NCBI GenBank assembly: GCA_004380135.1
Contig: QXCR01000238.1
Location: 1 to 32,325 of the forward strand
Reading direction: 5' to 3'
Length of the DNA stretch: 32,325 nt
Origin: Stemphylium vesicarium
Taxonomy: Eukaryota; Ascomycota; Dothideomycetes; Pleosporales; Pleosporaceae
Every line of letters begins with the position of its first letter. Position 1 is the first letter of the stretch. A program made the translations under genes and the position numbers. The notes beneath the pieces were generated by a model that was given only the letters and a program-made list of their open reading frames with translations, was not told the DNA's origin and did no database searches. This document shows positions 9,991 to 20,330 of this stretch, piece by piece.

Positions 9991-11240
9991 GTAGCGGGGC
10001 ATTCATAAGCACCTGTTCTGGCCAACAGCACCTCCCCTCCCGCAATCGACGGTGGGTCCGCATCTGTTAGCTCTATTTTGCCTAGCATTACGGCCAGTCA
10101 CCCCACTATTCCGCTCTTTTTGCCCAAGAGGTCGACAATGCACCTCTATGATGACAATGCACCGGCTTTCCATTTGTGCGGCTCTCTGCGCGCCCTGTAA
10201 ATTATCGCCCGTGTCGATGCACATTTGTCGCTGCCATGGGCAATTGCACGAAGCTGTCAGGTGGCAGGTGGGCTCCCAAGACCCCGCTTTCGGAACCGGA
10301 ACCGCATCATCGTCGTGGATACATATGTAACGCCTGTGCTCTGATTCGCCGACGCGCGTTCACGTGACGACAAATGACACCGAGGCGACGTGAAGCTATG
10401 GCGGAAATCGGCGGCTTGATGTGCTGGACAGGCCAGACAACGAATTTGAGTAAGCGCCCCAGACATGCACACATCATCGGTGGTGCCAGACCATACCGCA
10501 TCGCGTAATCGCCATGGCCGCATACGCATGTACGAGGAGCACCTAAAGGCGCGAGAAGTCGCTAGATGCTTCGACGCCATGCCGGTGCCACTCCGTGAAG
10601 AAAAGTCATGATCATCGGATCCGTAACAAGGGGAATCTAGGCGTTTATGTAGTCCCCTCGAAGAAAGAGCATGGTGAAAGACTTGGGGTCGTTGCGGGAC
10701 GACAGATCATCCGTCGCCAGAACATATGGGGCCTCTTCATTCCAAAAGAATGCCCTCCAGGTCTGCGCGGTTCTCGGTGCTCGGTGGAGGTGGTGTCCGC
10801 CCCTTGTGTACGAATCCTAGTTTTTGTGGAGGGTCATCTTCATATACGGGCGTGGTTGACTGCCGGTCCGCCTGCCGCCGTCTGATCAGTATCAACCCGG
10901 CGACCCCACGTACATCACCCCGCATCGCGCCTCGGCATGCGCCTTAACTATGGGGAATCCTAAGCGCCTTGCCCACAGTCGGCTCCAACAATCACCGCCA
11001 GCTGCCATGCTCACCAGCCAGCGGCGCGGAAACCTCCCGCCCCCGAATTGTGGATATCGATTCGCAGGAGATGAGTCGTTATTCCATCCTTTTCCCACTG
11101 GGCGATTACTGAGCTCACGACTGTGACCAAAGAGAGTATTCACACTTTATTGGTTTTTTTGGAACCAATAGTAGGGCCGTCTCCACTTCGTTCGGCAATC
11201 TCCAGAGTTCTTGGGGTAATTATGGGCTTGGTGTTGCAGG

Positions 11241-11273
11241 GAGGGGTAGAGATATACCGAGGGGTTGATATAT
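11241..11273 (+). promoter_or_regulatory. Duplicated GAGGGG plus ATAT element upstream of the alcohol dehydrogenase
   Basis: Two similar units, each GAGGGGT followed within a few bases by an ATAT core, start 18 bases apart (11241 and 11259), about 110-140 bases before the ATG. AGGGG is the classic yeast stress-response element core, and the second ATAT may serve as the TATA box. Both roles are inferred. Confidence 0.4.
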
Positions 11274-11380
11274 GGTCCCTTCTCTGGTCAACTAGAGTTT
11301 CTTAGCTTTATCTAGCATTCTCTCCAATCTCAAACACAATCGTATTCGGCTATTCTTTCTACAGTCTACACTCTATCATC

Positions 11381-12600
11381 ATGGCAGACCAAAAGATGCA
11401 AACCTTTGAAATCCCCAAGACCTGCAAAGCCGGTGTCGTGGTTAACGAGGGACCGGACTTTCGGGTGGAAGTGCAAGATGTTCCAGTTCCGGAGTGTGGT
11501 ATGCATCTGACGCAGCCAATCTTGATTCAAGCATACTGACAACGCTGGACAGGACCTACCGATGTTCTCATCAAGCTAAATGCGACCGGTATCTGCCATT
11601 CAGACATTCACTTTATGCTCAATGACTGGGCCACGCCCAAGATGTCAGACCTCGGTACAAGGTGTGCTGGGCACGAAGGTTCAGGGGTCATTGTAAAGGT
11701 TGGCGATCAAGTCAAGAACCTGAAGCCAGGTATGCGTGCTGGCTACAAGGTGAACAGACCCTGATCGCGATAGCGAATTGCATTCTTGGGACATGATTGC
11801 TGATATGTCATTAGCCAATCCAAGACACTTGCGGCTCATGTGAGCTTTGCCGTACGGGTGATGAATGCTACTGCGCAAAGGCTGTGTTAACTGGATTGAT
11901 GATTGACGGTTCATACAAACAATATGTGGTCTCGCCCGAGAGATACACGACCCTCGTACCAGACGGGGTAAATGACTACATAGCCGGACCTATCATGTGC
12001 TCAGCTTCGACAATCTACACCTCGATCAAACAATCGGAACTGCGACCAGGCGATTGGGCAGTCTTCCCTGGTGCCGGCGGCGGTGTCGGACTACAAGGTG
12101 TGCAACTAGCAAAGGCGATGGGTCTACGCGCCGTAGCCATTGATACCGGCGATGACAAGAAGAAGCTTTGCATGGAAACGGGAGGCGCAGAACACTTTAT
12201 CGATTTCAAAAAGGTCGAAAACGTTGCAGAGGAAGTAGTTCGATTGACCGACGGCATCGGCGCACATGGTGTCTTTGTCACTGCTGTACAAACGTACCCT
12301 TCCTCGATATCCTACCTCGGTACTCGCGTTGGTGGCAAGGTCATGTGCATTGGACTACCTCCCACGGGTACTGGTCACATTGACGTGGATCCGAACCAAA
12401 TGTGCTTCCGGAAGCAGACGGTCCAAGGCACGCTTGTTAGCAACATGGCAGACGTGGACAAGGCGCTCGACTTTGCCAAGCGAGGACTGCTAAAACCCAT
12501 CTACACAGTGTATCCGATGAGTCGGTTTAACGAGGCGGTACAGAAGCTGAGGCGCGGGGAGATTGCAGGAAGGGCTGTGGTCGATTTCAATCAGGAGTAG
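11381..12600 (+). CDS. Zinc-containing NAD-type alcohol dehydrogenase
   Basis: Exons 11381-11498, 11553-11749 and 11815-12600 encode 366 aa, close to the usual 350-370. It belongs to the medium-chain dehydrogenase/reductase family, yeast-Adh1-like branch, which interconverts alcohols and aldehydes. Catalytic zinc ligands are Cys54 (G-I-C-H-S-D), His80 (G-H-E-G-S-G) and Cys167 (P-I-M-C-S-A). The four structural-zinc cysteines, 111, 114, 117 and 125, have the yeast Adh1 spacing. The dinucleotide site is G-A-G-G-G-V-G-L-Q-G (about 191-200), and Asp215 at the end of the next strand favours NAD over NADP. The first intron carries a TACTGAC branch site. The second donor was chosen as AAG|GTGAAC because the upstream GTATGC choice loses frame. 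Substrate cannot be read from the sequence: ethanol or other short-chain alcohols are likely, and fungi have several paralogues. It is divergent from katG. Confidence 0.93.
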
Positions 12601-12906
12601 GCGAGACACATCTCCTATGTAATATAGCAGGATAATACAGAAATCTCTAGTAATGAGAGCAAGCAAGAATTAATCATGTCGAGACTGATGCATAACATCT
12701 ACAGATGAGATGGCTTCTCAGAATGACGGCTGTCTTCGCATGTGATTCCAAGAAGTCATGCACAGACCACAAACTGCTCGCTGCACCTGTCTTATCAAGG
12801 GTCAGCCCTACGCCGCTGGTTAAACAATCACCAGCCAAGCCATCTTTATACACAATGATCGCTTGAGCAATGCGCCTCAGCTTTCAAAAGAGCATATGTC
12901 GAGGGC
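12601..12906. other. Intergenic region upstream of the CLC gene
   Basis: About 300 bases between the alcohol dehydrogenase stop and the CLC start. A weak TATA-like TTTATACA is at 12845-12852. ATGs at 12855, 12870 and 12896 precede the chosen start out of frame. No other feature was seen. Confidence 0.5.
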
Positions 12907-15779
12907 ATGTCCAGCTCTTCAAACAGCCAGTCGCCGATCGGACACGACGCATCGTCGAGCCGCGCATCGAACGGGAAGCAGCCAGCCGTCGAAGACGACC
13001 ACAACGATGAGGAGGCACTGCTGGCGGATGATGCATTAGAGCGCGACCTACCTGAGCAGTAGGCACAGAGAGCCCCGTTGAAAAGTCTCGAATACTGAGT
13101 TGCGTCTCCAGACTATCCTTCAAGCGCAAGCACAAAACACAGGCTTCTGCCTCGGGCTTCTCGCGATTCCTCTCCTCGCCGCTCACCTCGTCCAGCAATC
13201 GCGCGTCGCCTACCCCGCCATCTTACCGTGCGAATGGCTCGACGGAGCTTATCCTGAATTACCTCGACACACCAGGCAGCGCCGGTGAACAGCTCCAAGA
13301 CACCAAAGATGCCAACGGGCTGGACTGGTATGTCGAGGGGCCGGGGCGACGAGTAGGCTATGATGACCTCACCGCTATCGACTGGATCTTCGAATATGCC
13401 AAGGAACGTCAGCGCTTGAGATACCTGTACACGGGCGCAAGCGGTATCCTGGGGCATGTGAAACAGCTCGCGGATGCCAGTCAAGTCTGGATCATCCTGG
13501 TCGCTGCAGGTCTACTGAGCGGAGGCATTGCAGCTTTCATCGATGTCGCGAGCGATTGGCTTGCGGATCTAAAGACGGGATACTGTCACAATGTTGATGG
13601 GGACGGACAATTCTACCTGAACAAGAGCTTCTGCTGCTGGGGAATCGAGGAAGAGCAGGCATGTCACGATTGGAACTCGTGGGGCTCTGCTATGGGCATC
13701 GGCAGTGCTGGTGGGAGATTTGTTGTCGAATACATCTTCTTCATTCTATTCTCCGTGAGTGAGCTGCCAAAGGCGCTTTGTTTGGTCTGCGTCGAATGAC
13801 AGAACTGACAGTCACCAGGTACTATTCGCTGCATGTGCTAGCCTCCTGGTTCGCGAATTCTCTCCTTACGCCAAACACAGCGGTATACCTGAGATCAAGA
13901 CCGTCCTAGGCGGATTCGTTATTCGGCATTTCCTAGGCGGTTGGACACTGGTCACAAAGACAATTGGCTTGGTAGGGCACATTGCAGTAAATGGCTTCCC
14001 AGTCAACAGCTAACCTGGTCAGTGTTTGGCAGTCGCGTCGGGTCTCTGGCTGGGCAAAGAGGGCCCGTTGGTGCACGTAGCGTGCTGCTCAGCCAACCTC
14101 GTCATGAAGCTATTCAGTACCGTCAACGGTAATGAAGGTTAGTAGCGCACACTGCCTTTTAGTTACAACCAACTGACTTGTTTATAGCACGAAAGCGAGA
14201 AGTATTCTCTGCAGCCGCTGCAGCAGGTATCTCTGTTGCTTTTGGTGCACCCATCGGGGGTGTACTCTTCAGTCTCGAGCAGCTGTCCTACTATTTTCCA
14301 GACAAGACCATGTGGAGTAGTTTTGTATGCGCCATGGTAGCAGCCGTTACTCTGCAAGCGTGCAACCCATTCCGCACCGGCAAACTCGTCTTGTACCAGG
14401 TCACATATCACAGTGGCTGGCATGACTTCGAGCTTGTGCCCTTTGTGTTCCTTGGAATCCTGGGTGGACTGTTTGGAGGCTTCTTCATCAAGCTCAACAT
14501 GGGCGTTGCTGAATGGCGAAAGAATCGGCAATATCTCAAGGGGCCAGTGACAGAGGTCGTCATCGTCTCCTTCATCACGGCACTCATCAACTTCCCCATC
14601 AAGTTTATGCGCGCCCAAGCTTCGGAGCTTGTACATGTTCTTTTCGCTGAATGCGCTGACCTCACCGAGGACACGCTGGGTCTTTGCAAATCCGGTAAGG
14701 CAAACACGGGAGTCATCGCTCTACTACTGATATCGTCGGGTTTGGGCGTCATACTATCAGGCTTCACATTCGGTTTGCAAATCCCGGCTGGCATCATCCT
14801 TCCTTCCATGGCCATTGGCGGGCTCTTCGGCCGTGCAGTGGGACTATCTATGGAGGTAGTCCAGAATGCTTGGCCTTCTCTCTTCCTGTTTCAGTCCTGC
14901 GAACCTGACGTTCCTTGTGTGACACCGGGGACCTACGCCATCATCGGCGCGGCATCGGCGCTCGCGGGAACGACGCGTATGACGGTTTCGATTGTAGTCA
15001 TCATGTTCGAACTTACTGGGGCTCTCACATATGTCCTGCCTATTATGATTGCAGTCATGATTAGTAAATGGACTGGCGATGCAATCTCCCCACGCGGAAT
15101 CTACGAGTCTTGGATACACTTCAAAGGGTACCCCTTCCTTGACAACCGCGACGACAACGGCAGCTCCATTCCCGACGTCAGCGCAAGCCATGTCATGACG
15201 CGCATTGAAGATTTGACTGCCATCACTGCAATTGGGCATACTATCGGGTCTCTCCGTGAGCTGTTGTCTCACCATCGGTTCCGCGGTTTTCCTGTCATCG
15301 ATAACAGTCACGATGCACTGTTGCTCGGCTACATCTCAAGGACTGAACTGCAGTACGCACTTCAAGCTGCCCTGATGCCCCCGCGGAACCTAGCTCCCGA
15401 GACGGAAGCTTACTTTTCCCACCAGCCCCTCTCAGACCCCACAACGTCTCTCGATCTTCGGCCGTGGATGGATCAAACGCCCATCACACTGAACGCCAAG
15501 GCTAGTTTTCAGCTCACGGTATCCATGTTTCAAAAGCTGGGCCTGCGCTATGTCCTGTTCACAGATCGAGGTATACTCAAAGGGCTGCTTACCAAGAAGG
15601 ATGTCTGGTATGTAATGGAAGGCATGGAAGAAGAGCGAGAAGAAGGTGGTGCAGGCATAGGTGTGAGCAGGGGAGGGCTCCGAGAAGAGAGAGACGACGA
15701 TGAAGAGGGTGAAGAGAGGGGCCTACTCGGTACCCCAGAAGAGGAACAAGACAGCTTCATTGGTGGCCATGGTAGATAG
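12907..15779 (+). CDS. CLC-family chloride channel/antiporter with two CBS domains
   Basis: Five exons, 12907-13058, 13112-13754, 13819-13971, 14023-14137 and 14188-15779, encode 884 aa. CLC proteins move chloride, as channels or chloride/proton exchangers, often in Golgi, endosomal or vacuolar membranes in fungi. A fungal cytosolic lead-in (Y-D-D-L-T-A-I-D-W-I-F-E-Y-A-K-E-R-Q-R) precedes the membrane domain. The selectivity motif is H-S-G-I-P-E (285-290), with the chloride-type Ser286. The gating glutamate is Glu329 in G-K-E-G-P. The central anion-coordinating Tyr is Tyr660 (R-G-I-Y-E). The position of the internal proton glutamate, 57 residues after Glu329 as in ClC-5, is Gln386 (F-S-L-E-Q-L-S-Y-Y-F-P), so coupling may differ. 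CBS domains lie at about 686-745 and 779-832, followed by an acidic, Arg-containing tail. The third intron was placed so that exon 4 starts C-L-A-V-A-S-G-L-W-L-G-K-E-G-P; other acceptors break the frame. The N-terminal start is less certain. Confidence 0.92.
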
Positions 15780-16555
15780 CCTCGTCGAATTGAGTTTCGG
15801 CGCCATGTTTCGCACTGTTTTTAGACATGCACTCGAGCCATGAATCTCGATCCCATCTTGATGATTACAATGGGGTGACATGACGGCATCCTGTCATGTG
15901 GCAAGTTGGCCGGCCGTTCGTCGGACCTGTAGGAAGTGTTGGCGTCAGGTACGTGAAAATCAAACAACAAAGTCTTTCCCTCACCGACACCCTCGCGCTA
16001 TTACCAATGCATCATCTCGGCCTCGGAGTTGGACACGACGTGTCTGGACGGGCTTTTGGACTGCAGATAGTGGATACATGCAGTGCTGGCTGCATGGCCT
16101 GGTACGTGCAGCGCCAAGACAGTGCCCCCCAATCACAACCTCTTCTGGGTAAGCAGCCAGTGAAAGGCTAGCGGGGTGGCTATGCCGCGGCTTCCAGGTT
16201 GGACCTGCATGGCCGCCAGTGTCCCGCCCTTAACAACCGGCCTCGCCCAGTCCGACTCCAGACGGTTCCATTCACTCCCTAACCTTTGACCTGAGCTTTG
16301 TTTGTCTCAGCGTCTTTGAAACCTACCCTCACACCCTCATTTTGAAAGAGCAAGGACAATCGCCCTATATGCACGCCCCAGTAGCGTAACGTCGGTGGAA
16401 GGTCGCAGCGGCTATGACTAGGACTTGGCATACGTCGCGATCCGGCAGACGACGTCTACCGCGCTGAGAGAACACCAAGCCTTGCACGCGATAACGAAGC
16501 CTCGCCCATCATTTTTGCGAAACTACACCATATCTTGGGGAGGGACAGGGAGAAG
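15780..16555. other. Intergenic region, no gene recognised
   Basis: About 780 bases between the CLC stop and the lipase start, in tandem orientation. Short overlapping open frames near 15880-16170 carry no recognisable motif. No tRNA or repeat was noted. Confidence 0.6.
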
Positions 16556-18463
16556 ATGGCGCATGCGACCGAGACGGAGCGGAGGAGCAGGAAGAAGCGC
16601 TCGTCATCGAAGACGCCCAAGACGCGATCGTCGTCCAGGAAGCCGCGCCCGGCCGTGTCCAACATGTACCTGCAGGACTTTGCACCGCCGGTTCAGCCGA
16701 CGCCAACGAGTCCTCCTCACTACACGGAACACCAGCAGTCCTACTTCCCCAATGCTACAAGGTCGCCGCCCGTCCTACCCAGCTATTCGGCGAGCCCGCC
16801 CCAACGCCCGGGATACAATCAGATGCCTGGCGCCTTCCCCCAGGATGTGCCGCGGTACTGGTCTCCGCCTCCGCAGCCCGTCCAGCCTTATGCTAGTCAA
16901 TCAACCATCCGCTTTGCTTCCCCGCCACCTCACGAGCCCCGCGGTCAAGGCCCCTTCCAACAACAATGGGACAGCCTCGATCGCATGGCCGCCAAATCGT
17001 ATACCAACCTTCGCGATATGGCCGGAAAGAGTGTGACCAATCTGACCTCGAACTACATCGAGCGTCCCACGGCTGCTGTCGCCACCAAGAGCATGCAGAC
17101 GTTGTGTCGCGGGGCAGCTCTATATGATATGATCAGCTCCAAGTTCGACACCGTCATTACTAGTATCGATGACGATAATTTCAGTGGGAAAGAGCAGGAT
17201 TTGATGATGGAAATGAGCGAGGAGCAGCAGGAGGAGGATCAGAGACCAAGTCCGCCGCTCGGTGAATCCAGACGCCCAGTTCGACAAGAGGTATATCCCA
17301 AGCCTAGTAGTGACAGGAAGTCAAACCATTTCTCCAAAGTCTGGCTCTATGCGAACTCGCGACTGCCTCCGCATCTGCCACCTTTCAAGGTGTACCTGCC
17401 GACCTATCCCTTGATCTGTCTCGCGGCGACGTACTCTGAGAAGGCGTATGTACCACCAGGCACCAAGAAGAATCCTGAGACGGAGACGCACATTCCTGCC
17501 GACTGGCGTAGCGGCACAAAGGCCATGGTCTTGAAATCCATACCTGTGGAAGAGCTAAACACTATCGTTTTTGCCATTCGTGGAAGTCAGACGTTTATGG
17601 ATTGGGCTGTTAACTACAATTCAGCACCGAGTAGCCCAGGCAAATTTCTCGATGACCCGGGAAATTTATGTCACGCCGGTTTCCTCTATGTTGCGAAGAA
17701 GATGGTCAAGCCCGTTGCGGAACGGCTCAAAGTCTTGCTTCAGGAGAACCCCGCGCGCTCAAATTGCAGTCTGCTCATCACCGGCCACTCCGCAGGCGGA
17801 GCGGTAGCCGCGCTGCTATACGCACACATGATGAGCACCAAGATCGAGTCGGAGCTCAACTACCTCACCAGTTTCTTCAAGCGCGTGCACTGCATCACAT
17901 TCGGTGCACCGCCCGTCAGTCTGCGGCCGCTCAAGAAGCCCGAAGACAAGCGACACAGGAAGAGCCTTTTCTACGGCTTCATCAACGAGGGCGATCCCAT
18001 TCCGAGAGCCGACAAGGGCGTACTCCGCAGCCTGCTCAAGCTCTACGCCAGCCCAGCACCCACGGTCGCTTCCAACATCGCCTCCACAATGGCATCCATA
18101 TCTAAGACCAACGTCTCGACCGCACCCTCTTCTTCTCCGCCGAAATGCAAGTCCAAACACGGCTTTGCGCCCCGACTCACCCGGCCCTCCAAGAGCTCGT
18201 TGCAAACAAATAATACTACTTCGACAGCTTCAACGCTTCCCGCTTGGCCGATACCGGCGTGCACCTTGTCACCTGCGGGCCGATTGGTCGTGTTGCGGCA
18301 GCGAGTGGGGAGCAAGAGTGATGATGATGTCGAGGCTGTGACGGTCGACGATGACTTGTTGAGGAAGGTTGTTTATGGCGATTTGCTCAAGCATCAGATG
18401 ACGGTGTATAAGAAGCGTATTGAGGGTGTGGCTGTGAGGGCTGTGACTGCGAATGGGTGTTGA
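16556..18463 (+). CDS. Class 3 (alpha/beta-hydrolase) lipase family protein
   Basis: A single open exon encodes 635 aa from the first ATG in frame. Residues about 1-230 are basic then Pro/Ser-rich and look disordered, with no signal peptide, so an intracellular location is likely. The lipase domain spans about 290-490: V-F-A-I-R-G-S-Q-T-F-M-D-W (oxyanion-side strand), L-C-H-A-G-F, and the nucleophile elbow G-H-S-A-G with Ser412. Probable triad partners are Asp480 (N-E-G-D-P-I-P-R) and His613 (K-H-Q-M-T-V-Y). Family members hydrolyse ester bonds of acylglycerols or phospholipids; the substrate here is unknown. Between Asp480 and the strand G-R-L-V-V-L-R lies a low-complexity Ser/Thr/Lys insert (about 505-565). 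It stays in frame, but I cannot exclude an unspliced intron or small sequencing shift there. Confidence 0.85.
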   Translation: MAHATETERRSRKKRSSSKTPKTRSSSRKPRPAVSNMYLQDFAPPVQPTPTSPPHYTEHQQSYFPNATRSPPVLPSYSASPPQRPGYNQMPGAFPQDVPRYWSPPPQPVQPYASQSTIRFASPPPHEPRGQGPFQQQWDSLDRMAAKSYTNLRDMAGKSVTNLTSNYIERPTAAVATKSMQTLCRGAALYDMISSKFDTVITSIDDDNFSGKEQDLMMEMSEEQQEEDQRPSPPLGESRRPVRQEVYPKPSSDRKSNHFSKVWLYANSRLPPHLPPFKVYLPTYPLICLAATYSEKAYVPPGTKKNPETETHIPADWRSGTKAMVLKSIPVEELNTIVFAIRGSQTFMDWAVNYNSAPSSPGKFLDDPGNLCHAGFLYVAKKMVKPVAERLKVLLQENPARSNCSLLITGHSAGGAVAALLYAHMMSTKIESELNYLTSFFKRVHCITFGAPPVSLRPLKKPEDKRHRKSLFYGFINEGDPIPRADKGVLRSLLKLYASPAPTVASNIASTMASISKTNVSTAPSSSPPKCKSKHGFAPRLTRPSKSSLQTNNTTSTASTLPAWPIPACTLSPAGRLVVLRQRVGSKSDDDVEAVTVDDDLLRKVVYGDLLKHQMTVYKKRIEGVAVRAVTANGC

Positions 18464-19606
18464 TGAAGAGGGAGGGAGATGGAATGGGATGGTGGGGGGA
18501 TTATGAGGATTGGCTTATGGGAAATTGTTGCCTTGCTGGCTTGTTGGCTTGATGTTTGACTGAATGAACGGATGAATGCACAACGAAATGAAATATACCC
18601 CCCAATTTGACAAAAGAGTTTTCCTTCGCTCTTCCCTCTTCGCTCTTGACGTTGCTTGATAAGGAGAATGCCTCCGTTCATGCGGGTCGGGGACAGAGTC
18701 AGCCCGAGTCGATTCAGACGGCAATTCATCGTACTCTCGATCCGGTCTTACGCCAAGCTTGAATTCCCCATACCCGTATTCGTGTCGCAAACAGTAAGCA
18801 ATCGCACTGTCGTCATGAACCCTGGAAATCACGAAATTGCCACTAAAAAGAACAGAAGTCTAGTAATCTGTCAACGCGCCTACAAAGGTATCGAAATGAT
18901 CTCTTTTCTTTTGTTGATCCCTTGAGCCGCTCATCCCGTCTACATCATTGCAATAAAAATTCGGGTTTTCACGATTTCACCAATACCTCTGGACGACTGT
19001 TAACTCGGATGCACAAAAGGTCCTCAAGGGCGCTCGGCGCAGCTTACGCGATATGCAGGTGTGTATTTCACATAGCACAACCCACACCATTTCTGCATCG
19101 CTCTGACACGAGTTTCCGGAATAGATGGCTTGCCCTACCACGCTGATGGCGCTGTGCAACCCGCATAATACCAGGCAACAACATGTGGTCCTACGTGTGC
19201 GGTATTCCGCAGCGGCGGCGCGAAGTTGCGCCGACGAACTCACGGACCCTTTGAATGGCAGGCCTAAGCGGAGCCCCGCTGAAACTCGTCCGCGTCACAG
19301 AGAACATCGTAGCCAGGAACCGAACGCAGGACTTTCTACGAGTTTCTATTAGGAGGTTTCAATTGAGGAAAAAGAGTGGAGTGCAGGGTTACTCGTATAA
19401 AAAGGGGTAATATCTTCGACGAACAACGAACGACGACAACGGCGATTGAGCAGAGCAAATTGAACAACGACGACGACAACGACGACGCGGCAATTGGAAC
19501 CTCAGAGCAGCAAAGTAAACGGCTTGATTGACACAGAGCTACGACGAGAATACACATTGCCGAAACCTACACCACGAAGAGAGAGAGAGAGAGATAGACA
19601 GACATC
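18464..19606. other. Intergenic region, no gene recognised
   Basis: About 1.1 kb between the lipase and MAPEG genes. Open frames are short and without motifs. The last 210 bases look like a core promoter and leader: a TATA box at 19396 and then purine-rich GAC/GAG repeats up to the ATG. Confidence 0.6.
19396..19404 (+). promoter_or_regulatory. Probable TATA box of the MAPEG gene
   Basis: TATAAAAAG, an almost ideal TATA box, lies about 210 bases upstream of the ATG at 19607, implying a leader of roughly 150-180 bases. Assignment rests on motif and position. Confidence 0.55.
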
Positions 19607-20138
19607 ATGGCGAACATCCAGATCCCAGATGAGTACGGGTACGTCGCCAATCCTCCCTCCCCTCTTTCACCCCCGCCATTCTAACGCACACTCCCCACCC
19701 AGCTACGTCCTCGCCGCCGCCGTATCAACCTTCTTCACCGCCTCCTGGCTCGGCGGGCGCGTCGGCAGCTTCCGCAAAGCCGCCCAGATCCCATACCCGT
19801 TCGAATACGCCTCGTTCGAACAAGTGCAATCGGCGCCGTCGCCCGCTGCGAAATCAGCCATGCTGTCTTTCAACGCAGCACAGCGCGCGCACCAGAACTT
19901 CAACGAGAACCACGTTACCGCTCTCGGCGCGATGCTGGTGACGGGGCTCCGGCACCCGGTTGCAGCGGCTGTGTTGGGCGGGCTTTGGAGCGTGAATCGT
20001 GTGGCGTATGCGATTGGGTATACGAGGAGTGCGGAGGATGGAGGGAAGGGGAGGTATTGGGGGGCTGTGGGGATTCTGGCGCATTATAGTTTGGTACTTA
20101 TGAGTGCGAAGGCGGCTTATGATCTTGTCATGGGTTGA
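19607..20138 (+). CDS. MAPEG family protein, microsomal glutathione S-transferase 3-like
   Basis: Exons 19607-19638 and 19703-20138, split by a 64-bp intron, encode 155 aa, the usual MGST3 length. The N-terminus M-A-N-I-Q-I-P-D-E-Y-G-Y leads directly into a first TM helix, as in fungal MGST3. Three further hydrophobic segments follow, fitting the four-helix MAPEG fold in the ER or outer mitochondrial membrane. The signature region is F-N-A-A-Q-R-A-H-Q-N (67-76), then N-E-N-H; the C-terminal half has R-V-A-Y-A-I-G-Y. Family members conjugate glutathione or reduce lipid hydroperoxides. The usual Cys of F-N-C-x-Q-R-x-x-H is Ala69 here. It converges on the next gene with only about 190 bases between stop codons. 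Confidence 0.9.
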
Positions 20139-20330
20139 ATGGGGAGAAAGAGAGAGGAAGGGAAGAGGAGGGTGGGCTTTGTGGGTTGATGGGTCCACTT
20201 GTTTGCGTTTATTCTACGAGAACGAGAGATTTGGGAGACTGGAGGGGGGAATGCCATGTCCACACTAGCTTGGTGTTATAAACATCCCTTTGTGCTAGAG
20301 TCCCAATTCTATACAAGCAATCGACTCTCA

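Larger units (their letters stand above)
9901..11380. other. Divergent promoter region between katG and alcohol dehydrogenase
   Basis: About 1.48 kb separate two divergently transcribed redox genes. I recognise no gene here: open frames are short, overlap one another and lack family motifs. TATA-like elements sit near both ends (9984-9990 and about 11268-11273). Confidence 0.6.
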
